From Oscillospiraceae bacterium (GTDB taxonomy: Bacteria > Bacillota > Clostridia > Saccharofermentanales > Saccharofermentanaceae): DNA of 64,000 nt. Below, one piece after another: positions 44,882 through 51,479 of the stretch. Under the pieces are notes generated by a model that was given only the letters and a program-made list of their open reading frames with translations, searched no databases and was not told where the DNA came from. Position numbers and translations under genes: made by a program. How positions within the stretch are numbered: position 1 is the stretch's first letter; the number at the start of each line of letters is the position of its first letter. The stretch lies in contig CADAIP010000013.1 of assembly GCA_902787975.1 (NCBI GenBank), positions 1-64,000 on the forward strand. Direction: 5' to 3'.

Positions 44882-45694
44882 TTAATCGTCTACAAAGCCT
44901 ACGACTTGCTCACCAACGGTATCGTAACCATGTACTACACAACCGGGGTGTTCCTTAAGAAACGCATTATCAAGATCAGTCCAACTGATCTGGTTATCAA
45001 TACAGACGTAATCACTGACTTGATGCGAATGATAAGAACATCCGTCTTTGGGCTGAACTGTATATGTTCTGACAACTGTTGATTCAACGTAAGTTGGGTT
45101 TTCATCATCGGTGCTGCCGTACACAATGAAAGTTGCCTGAACATAAGCTGCTACGGCCGGCTTAGGAGCCTCAGTAGGTTCCGGTGTCGGAGTGGCTGTT
45201 GGAACAGGTGTGCTTGTCGGGGTAGGTGTTGGTGTTGCCGTCGGAACAGGTGAGGGGGTTGCTGTTGGAACTGGCGTATCTGTTACTGATATAACATTCC
45301 CACTTCCTGAACTATTGTTAGAGCTTCCACCAGATGAATTGTCGTTGTTATTGGCTGGTTGGGGTGTTGGTGTATTCGAATTGCCCGAGGATGAACTTTC
45401 TCCAGAAGTATTGGCTTCGGTCATATTTTTGGAAGAAGAGTCATCTGAGGGTTTAGGCGTATTTGTTGCTGCCACAGTCTTTTCGCCCGTGCTTATAATT
45501 GGGGTAGGGGTGACTGTTGTGTTGTTTTCAATTGTTGATGCTGAGATTAATTCATTCTGAGTAGTCTCAATTGATGTCTCTTTGTTCTCGAAGCCGTCAT
45601 TTTGGATTTCTGTGACACGCTGATTATTGCAACCGGTGATTCCGAGGATCAAAGAAACGATCAAGACTGTCGGGATTAGCCTATTAGTCTTCAT
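44882..45694 (-). CDS. Lipoprotein with Pro/Thr-rich linker, unknown
   Basis: A 270-residue exported protein. The signal peptide ends in LGITGC (Cys22 lipidated). Then comes a Ser/Asn/Thr-rich region and a repetitive Pro-Thr linker (about 137-175, repeats of TPVPTATP type) like wall-spanning spacers, and a C-terminal domain of about 90 residues with two or three Cys (GCSYHSH, YVCIDN, PGCVVH). I do not recognise the end domain. GGAGG precedes the ATG. The repetitive linker DNA will vary in copy number and can mislead gene callers on the opposite strand. Confidence 0.8.
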   Translation of the reverse strand: MKTNRLIPTVLIVSLILGITGCNNQRVTEIQNDGFENKETSIETTQNELISASTIENNTTVTPTPIISTGEKTVAATNTPKPSDDSSSKNMTEANTSGESSSSGNSNTPTPQPANNNDNSSGGSSNNSSGSGNVISVTDTPVPTATPSPVPTATPTPTPTSTPVPTATPTPEPTEAPKPAVAAYVQATFIVYGSTDDENPTYVESTVVRTYTVQPKDGCSYHSHQVSDYVCIDNQISWTDLDNAFLKEHPGCVVHGYDTVGEQVVGFVDD

Positions 45695-45783
45695 TGCCGT
45701 GACCTCCTTATATTAGGTTGTTACTTGCAATTTACTAGCAATTTATCAGAATGTCTACAGTTTGGGGTCAGATTAAGTGCTGA

Positions 45784-46095
45784 TTACGAAATCTGTCCTA
45801 TTATTGGGACAAACGACATATCCTGGTCTTCATCCGGAGGTAAGATTTCCTCTGGCATTGAATTAGCTTCCGTAGCATTCCCCGAGGAAGCAGCAATCTG
45901 AAAATCTCCTTCTTCGGTCTGATAGCCAGCCTGGTTCTGATTGGCCAATCCCATTTTCTGGGAGTAAGCTCCGAGCACGGCATCGCTGATTGCTTTTCGC
46001 ATCTCTGCGGTGACAGGATGGGCAATATCAACGTATTTCTTTCCACCATTTTTGTCCGTGACCTGTCGCTGAGGCATATTAAGGAATAATCCTTT
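45784..46095 (-). pseudogene. N-terminally truncated SpoVG-family protein
   Basis: The frame reads KGLFLNMPQRQVTDKNGG then KYVDIAHPVTAEMRKAISDAVL. DIAHP(V/I) followed by a helix is the C-terminal half of SpoVG-type proteins; this subtype with MPQRQ and a long tail is usual on conjugative elements. In a full SpoVG the MPQRQ lies in the middle. Here residues KGLFLN continue the match upstream of the ATG (46077) until a stop codon about 20 nt before it, and there is no ribosome site. So about 40 N-terminal residues are lost. A direct repeat AAGGAATAA (46081-46089, 46098-46106) lies at the break. Confidence 0.65.
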
Positions 46096-46136
46096 TTAAG
46101 GAATAACTCTGATTTGTGAATGCGCCGTTGTTGTTT

Positions 46137-46145
46137 TGATATAAT
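46137..46145 (+). promoter_or_regulatory. Extended -10 promoter of duplicated zinc-ribbon gene
   Basis: TGATATAAT about 69 nt before the ATG, the same extended -10 sequence found at 20930 and 44233. Confidence 0.6.
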
Positions 46146-46213
46146 ATAGTAGTCGGATAGGGATATTTTGACTTAATGTACTAAGAGACATTAAGAAAAA
46201 GGGATAGATAGGA

Positions 46214-48046
46214 ATGAGCATTACTACAAAACATCAGTGCCCATCTTGTGGCGGTTACCTAAATGTTGATAACGATAAGCAGATGTATCGTTGTGCTTCC
46301 TGCGGTTCTACTTACGATTTCGATTACTTTAGAGAAGAAAAACTGCTTGAGCTTGGTGATACAGCTCTTTCGCGCGGGGAGTTTGATGCTGCTGTCGATG
46401 TATTCAAGTTAATTCTGCAAAATGATCCTCACGATTTCCAGGCAAACAGAGGAATGATGCTTGCTGCTGCACGTATGCATAGCATTGATGATATTATCAG
46501 TAATGATAAACCCGAAGAATTCTCTTATAATTCCCAAATGGTCAGTGACGCAGTAGAAAATGCTCTGGAAGAAGACAAGGGATATTTTACTGAGTTGGGC
46601 AAGGTATACTCTGACAAGAAGAATCTGGCTGACCGTTATAATGAGATTCATTCTCTTGAAGATGAAAAGCAAAAACTCGAAGCTACTATCCGGTTAACCG
46701 ATGATTCCCGTTACGATTATAACTTCACTAATAAAGACGGATCACCGCAAACGCCTAAATCAAGGTTCATCATAAATTGGCTCTTTACTGCTGCTTTTAC
46801 GGTGATTGCAATATCTTTTGTTTTACCGGTATTAATATTGGGAGAAAATGCCGCCTGGGTTCTCTCTTTGGCATTTTTCTTCGGCTTATTTGCTGCCGGC
46901 GTTACCATCGGTAATTTTGTGCTTGTCTATCCAAGAGTCAAAGAGATAGACAAAATAGATATGCATATCGTAGAACTCAGGACGGAATTGAGCAGACAGA
47001 ACGAGAAGATAAGAACCTGTGAATCTGAAGCAGAAAAGTTCTCGGCCAATATCATGAGGTCCAGCCGTGATTTTGTCTCCAAAGACAGGCAGATAACGAA
47101 AGAACCCGTTCGTGAGAATGTTTCAGGAATTGGTACTATCAGGAAGCATCAGTGTCCGTCATGCGGCGGTGGTCTTGTTATCGACAATGATAAGCAGATG
47201 TACCATTGTACTTTCTGTGGTTCGACTTACGATTACGAATACTTCAAAGAAGACAGAATGCATGAGGCTGGTGAGACTTATATCTCGCGAAGTGAATTTA
47301 TGGCTGCTATCGATGCCTATAAGTTCACGTTGAAAAAGGATCCGCATGATTTTATTGCTTTAAGAGGACTGATGCTTGCTGCAGCCAATCTGTCGAACAT
47401 GAAACAACTCGAAAAAGAATCTGAATCAGTAGAGTTCTCGTATGACTCACAAATTGTAAGTGAAGTGATCGCAGGCGCTGCAGAAGAAGACAAGAAATAC
47501 TTTACTGAGTTTGGCAAGCTTTATACTGAAAAGAAGAAACGGTCAGACTGCAGCATAGAGATTGTATCTCTTAAGGAGAAAAAACAGCAAATCAGAGGTG
47601 TTATTGCACGCAATAATATAGATCGTGAGAACTATTATGTCAGGGACAGGTATGGCGTATTGAGACCTCCTAAGCTCATGTTTGTTTTATTCGCGGTTTT
47701 AACTGCCGTTTGGACCTTGCTCGAGATTTTCTTTGTTTGCGGATTTATATCAACTGCTGCTTCCGGTATGGAACATCCGGAAATATTTGGCATTCTGGCT
47801 CTTTGCCACGGCATCCCCTGGAGCATCTTTGCTATACAGGCATTCGTAATTATCTTACCGAAAGTAAAGAAGATCAATAACATAGATGCTGAAATCTCAA
47901 GACTCTACGAAGAGTCCGGAATGATGAACAAGAAGATAAGAGACCTTGAAAATGAATCAGAGAAGCATGCGGCCAATATCAGGAAATACTTCCATGATTT
48001 TATAAAAATGGACAGGAATATCATGAGCGGTAAGAGGGAAAATTAG
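46214..48046 (+). CDS. Internally duplicated zinc-ribbon membrane protein
   Basis: A 610-residue protein made of two like halves of about 305 residues. Each half has a zinc ribbon (CPSCGG...CASCGS at 9-32; CPSCGG...CTFCGS from about 314), a TPR-like helical segment (ALSRGEFDAAVDVFKLIL; YISRSEFMAAIDAYKFTL), a charged helix, two membrane helices (about 190-240 and 490-545), and a coiled coil (IDKIDMHIVELRTELSRQ; INNIDAEISRLYEE). The halves are collinear and clearly homologous in protein and DNA, so this is a tandem gene duplication fused in frame. Function is unknown. A lipoprotein gene follows after 32 nt with a GGGGTGG site. Confidence 0.82.
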   Translation: MSITTKHQCPSCGGYLNVDNDKQMYRCASCGSTYDFDYFREEKLLELGDTALSRGEFDAAVDVFKLILQNDPHDFQANRGMMLAAARMHSIDDIISNDKPEEFSYNSQMVSDAVENALEEDKGYFTELGKVYSDKKNLADRYNEIHSLEDEKQKLEATIRLTDDSRYDYNFTNKDGSPQTPKSRFIINWLFTAAFTVIAISFVLPVLILGENAAWVLSLAFFFGLFAAGVTIGNFVLVYPRVKEIDKIDMHIVELRTELSRQNEKIRTCESEAEKFSANIMRSSRDFVSKDRQITKEPVRENVSGIGTIRKHQCPSCGGGLVIDNDKQMYHCTFCGSTYDYEYFKEDRMHEAGETYISRSEFMAAIDAYKFTLKKDPHDFIALRGLMLAAANLSNMKQLEKESESVEFSYDSQIVSEVIAGAAEEDKKYFTEFGKLYTEKKKRSDCSIEIVSLKEKKQQIRGVIARNNIDRENYYVRDRYGVLRPPKLMFVLFAVLTAVWTLLEIFFVCGFISTAASGMEHPEIFGILALCHGIPWSIFAIQAFVIILPKVKKINNIDAEISRLYEESGMMNKKIRDLENESEKHAANIRKYFHDFIKMDRNIMSGKREN

Positions 48047-48078
48047 CATCATAATATTACTGACGGGGGTGGGGATAT

Positions 48079-49227
48079 ATGAAAACCAAAAAGTCTGTTG
48101 CAGTTATCTGCATTTTGTTGACGTTAAGTATATTGCTTACTGCATGTGATCGTTTCGGAAGACAAAAGAAAGAACAGGTTTTCTACGGCAACCCGGATAT
48201 GGAAACCATTGACGAAGAAGGGTTTATATATCAGAAGGATCTTGAGACAAAATGGGTCGATGAACCCATGATCCAAGGTGTTGGCAGTTGGGATGGTGAA
48301 CTTCTCCGGGGTGATTATGTCTCAATAGTCTGCCGGATGAATGATGATATCAACGAACAGTTTAATCTGAACAAAAAGCTGATGAAGGCATATTGTTTCG
48401 AGAGGAACGACGAATATGTCTGGAATAAGAGCGATGTGTTATTTTCGAAAAAGCCGGTATATTACCAGCATACTGAAACTGACATGAAGGGCATCACTAC
48501 ATCTTGGTACGGATATGACTTCCAGATAGACATTCCGAGGGATATCAAGCCAGGAAAGTATACTTTTGTCCTGGTAAGAGATGATGGCGTTGTCGAGCTT
48601 ATGCTCGATTTCTGTGTGCCGGAGCCCACGCCTGCGTATCTGTATAGCGAAAGACCGGTAGAAACTGAGAAACCGGTTATTTATCTGTATCCTCAGTCAG
48701 AAACGGATGTAAGTATCGTTCTGGATTATGACGGTAATCTCACATGCACTTATCCGGAATATAATGACGGATGGAACGTGACTGCATTCCCTGACGGAAC
48801 GATCTTCGACAAGAATACCGGAAGATATTACGAATATCTTTTCTGGGAAGGGACCAGGTCTTTTGATGACTATGAATTTGAGCATGCCGCATGCGTGGCA
48901 AGTGAAGATACTGCTGCTTTCCTTGAGGAATATCTGGAAGCTGCTGGATTAAATGACCGTGAGATCGATGATTTCATCTCATACTGGCTGCCGAGACTTC
49001 AGGCTTCACCTTATAATCTGATCTCTTTCCCGAGCGGATATTACGCTGAATGGGCAAAACTTAACGTAGATCCGGCACCTGATACGCTGATACGTGTTTA
49101 TATGGTGTTTACTCCTCTTGAAGTTCCCGTTGAGATTCCTGAACACATGGCGCTTGAACTTCCTGATAGACCTGAACGTAATGGATTTACAGTGGTCGAA
49201 TGGGGCGGAAGTGTTTTGGAACGTTAA
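48079..49227 (+). CDS. Uncharacterised lipoprotein (KPVIYLYP family)
   Basis: A 382-residue exported protein with lipobox LLTAC (Cys23). The first half (about 40-175) is a beta-rich domain. The second opens EKPVIYLYPQSETDVSI and continues with LTCTYPEYNDGWNVTA and EYLFWEG, a pattern I recognise from conserved but uncharacterised secreted proteins of Bacillota and Bacteroidota. No enzyme motif is seen. It is probably co-transcribed with the duplicated zinc-ribbon gene. It ends 12 nt from the convergent zinc-ribbon gene. Confidence 0.75.
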   Translation: MKTKKSVAVICILLTLSILLTACDRFGRQKKEQVFYGNPDMETIDEEGFIYQKDLETKWVDEPMIQGVGSWDGELLRGDYVSIVCRMNDDINEQFNLNKKLMKAYCFERNDEYVWNKSDVLFSKKPVYYQHTETDMKGITTSWYGYDFQIDIPRDIKPGKYTFVLVRDDGVVELMLDFCVPEPTPAYLYSERPVETEKPVIYLYPQSETDVSIVLDYDGNLTCTYPEYNDGWNVTAFPDGTIFDKNTGRYYEYLFWEGTRSFDDYEFEHAACVASEDTAAFLEEYLEAAGLNDREIDDFISYWLPRLQASPYNLISFPSGYYAEWAKLNVDPAPDTLIRVYMVFTPLEVPVEIPEHMALELPDRPERNGFTVVEWGGSVLER

Positions 49228-49239
49228 ACTGAGTGTCCC

Positions 49240-49938
49240 TTAAAATCCTCTCGGATTCTTCACGATTTCGACAGCCTCTTCAATTGTCTGAGCCTGACTT
49301 AGATCAAGTGCTCTCTTGATCTTGATAATGCTGTTCTTGTTCCTCATGTTCAGGGGGATGAGCTCTTTGTAATCCTGTAATTCTTCTGACAGCTCGCTCT
49401 GCTTCCTTTTCATGTCTTCAATCTGGGCACGTATCTGATTTGCCCTGGCGGTCGTCATCATGTCATTTTGAGCCAGTTTCTCGTTAGCCCTGTTTTGTCT
49501 TGCTTTAGCGATGGGGATTCCGATTAAAAGTGTGATCGGTATTGAGAGATAACCAGGTGCTTCAGCAAGTTCTATTGCATCTGAACCTGAAGCTGCGATC
49601 AAAGCGGCAAAGACAAATGTTGTAACAAAACATGCTACAGCCGCAACGATAAAGGTCGGCCAATAAAACCTGAATAACCAATATCTCGGAGGATTGGAAC
49701 CTACTTCCATCTTTTTGATTTGAAATTCAGCGTCCTTGATATCTTCCTTGAGCTTTTCATAAGTAGTGTACTTAGACAACAATATGTTGCAGAGCTGAAT
49801 GCTCTCTTCTTTGGTAGCAGGATGAGGAGGCAGATAAGATGAACCTAAAATTCTGTCAGTATCTATAGCATGACCGCATACTTCACAGAAAGAAGAACCG
49901 TCTATTACTACCGCACCGCATTTCGAACAAAAAGCCAT
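49240..49938 (-). CDS. Zinc-ribbon coiled-coil membrane protein
   Basis: A 232-residue protein. An N-terminal zinc ribbon (CSKCGA at 4-9, CEVCGH at 18-23) is followed by a helical stretch, two membrane helices (about 93-115 and 128-146) and a long coiled coil (about 150-195). Layout resembles one half of the duplicated protein on the other strand, though the ribbon is of the shorter CxxC-x10-CxxC type. GAGGAA precedes the ATG. It lies 42 nt after the XRE regulator gene and is probably transcribed with it. Confidence 0.75.
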   Translation of the reverse strand: MAFCSKCGAVVIDGSSFCEVCGHAIDTDRILGSSYLPPHPATKEESIQLCNILLSKYTTYEKLKEDIKDAEFQIKKMEVGSNPPRYWLFRFYWPTFIVAAVACFVTTFVFAALIAASGSDAIELAEAPGYLSIPITLLIGIPIAKARQNRANEKLAQNDMMTTARANQIRAQIEDMKRKQSELSEELQDYKELIPLNMRNKNSIIKIKRALDLSQAQTIEEAVEIVKNPRGF

Positions 49939-49980
49939 TTCTGTTTCCTCATTAGTATTGTGGATTAAAAAACAACCGCC

Positions 49981-50649
49981 TTATTTCTCACCCTTACAAC
50001 GCCTGATCATAACGTCAGCGTCTCTGTAACCTCTGACTTTTTCGAGTTCTTTAAGAGCGCTCTTGTAAGACCTGTTATCAAAGAAATACTTGCCTCTGCA
50101 GTATGTCTCAAGCTTTTCGGCCTCTGCCACGCCGTCATCACAGATCTTGATGAGATCAGAAGAGATGGCGTCTTCGATCCTGCTGCACTCATTGATTGCC
50201 TGCTTGTATAAGAGCTTGGCTTCATCAGCGGACGCAAGAACAGCCTTGTTGTTTAAGATCCTGCCGGCCTTATTAATGGTTGCGATAGCGTGGGAATACT
50301 TTGGATATAACTCCGCAATGGCCCACTTGTTGCCGCAGTTTGCACATCTGCAGGATGTGGAAGCATAGTCGTAAACCAGGTCTCCGCCGCAGATCCTGCA
50401 GTTAAACGATACCTTGTCATTTGCGGAAGGCTTGTGCTTCTCGGCAGAATCATCAACGAAAAATGTTTCTACAGTGACATCATAAAAATCCGCGATCCTC
50501 TGCAGCATTTTGAATTCGACCGGAAGGCGTCCGGCTTCCCATTTATAAATAGCGAGTTCCGGAACACCCCATGCCTCAGCCAGAGCTTCCTGGGTGAGGT
50601 TGTGCTTTTCTCTCAGCTTTTTTAAGTTTTCGGCGACAATAATATCCAT
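49981..50649 (-). CDS. XRE-family regulator with zinc ribbon and TPR-like tail
   Basis: A 222-residue protein. The N-terminal helix-turn-helix (about 6-60: LKKLREKHNLTQEALAEAWGVP) is of XRE type. A zinc ribbon follows (CRICGG at 84-89, CRCANCGN at about 99-106), and the rest (about 115-220) is helical and TPR-like (YFDNRSYKSALKELEKVRGY). The combination suggests a DNA-binding sensor using a ribbon like that of its neighbours. AGGAG lies 7 nt before the ATG. A palindrome just upstream is a likely autoregulatory site. Confidence 0.82.
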   Translation of the reverse strand: MDIIVAENLKKLREKHNLTQEALAEAWGVPELAIYKWEAGRLPVEFKMLQRIADFYDVTVETFFVDDSAEKHKPSANDKVSFNCRICGGDLVYDYASTSCRCANCGNKWAIAELYPKYSHAIATINKAGRILNNKAVLASADEAKLLYKQAINECSRIEDAISSDLIKICDDGVAEAEKLETYCRGKYFFDNRSYKSALKELEKVRGYRDADVMIRRCKGEK

Positions 50650-50671
50650 TTATAATCTCCTATTATCTTCC

Positions 50672-50692
50672 TCATATCCATATGATATATGA
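50672..50692. promoter_or_regulatory. Candidate operator of the XRE regulator
   Basis: A near-perfect 21-bp palindrome with TCATAT and ATATGA ends around CATATG, 22 nt upstream of the XRE start. Confidence 0.4.
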
Positions 50693-50862
50693 AACAGGCG
50701 TCTATTTGTATATATTCTTAATTAAATTTTATAAATACAGCCTGCTGATGGATTATAATGTCAAAGAAAAGGTTGGGGAAAAGGGGATATAAGTAGGTGA
50801 AAGCATTTATGAGATCTTATCAAATGAAGATCGAGGGATGATTTCATAGAGTTAACTGGTTT

Positions 50863-51384
50863 ATGAGCACTAAACACGTAGTAGTCCTACCTTATGATGA
50901 GGCATGGAAAAAAGATTTCGAAGATATTAAAGCAGAACTCATGCAGGTGCTTGAGGGTCTGGTCTTAAGTGTTGAACATGTCGGCAGCACTTCGGTTCCC
51001 GGACTTGCTGCAAAACCCGTCATTGATATTGATATCGTTATAGAAGATCAGGGCTGTTTTGATAAGGTGAAGACGGCACTTGAAACGATCGGTTATCATC
51101 ATGAAGGCAATCTTGGTATTCCGGGCCGCGAGGCGTTTAAATACTATGGCAAAGACCATCTGAGAAAGCATCATCTGTATGTATGCTCTAAGGATGCAGC
51201 TGAACTTAAAAGGCATATATCTTTCAGGGATTATCTGCGTGCACATCCTGAAGCAGTTGAGGAGTACGGCAGAATAAAGATAGAAGGTGCAGAGCTGTAT
51301 CCTTATAACATAGACAGATACATAGAACACAAGTCACCTTTTATCGAGGGAATATATCAGTTGATAAGTTCCGGTGTGCACTGA
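50863..51384 (+). CDS. GrpB-family (UPF0157) nucleotidyltransferase-like protein
   Basis: A 173-residue cytosolic protein. VEHVGSTSVPGLAAKPVIDIDI at about 40-60 (read as VGSTSVPGL then KPVIDIDI) is the GrpB signature, with the Gly-Ser and paired Asp expected of a nucleotidyltransferase fold; HHLYVC and SFRDYLRAHP are also typical. Its substrate is not established. The ribosome site is poor (AGTTAACTGG), so the exact start is less certain. It stands alone before the YidC-sulfatase gene. Confidence 0.85.
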   Translation: MSTKHVVVLPYDEAWKKDFEDIKAELMQVLEGLVLSVEHVGSTSVPGLAAKPVIDIDIVIEDQGCFDKVKTALETIGYHHEGNLGIPGREAFKYYGKDHLRKHHLYVCSKDAAELKRHISFRDYLRAHPEAVEEYGRIKIEGAELYPYNIDRYIEHKSPFIEGIYQLISSGVH

Positions 51385-51479
51385 GCTTTTTATTATTTAA
51401 AATAGAATTGTATAATATTTAGGTTAGATTTTATAATACAGCAATCAGAGCCCCGGAATGCTGATTAGGAGACTGCGAT

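Noticed and set aside
45192..45560. Plus-strand frame rich in Gly and Val (GVGVGV, AVGTG)
   Set aside because: It is the antisense reading of the repetitive Pro/Thr linker of the lipoprotein gene and has no ribosome site.
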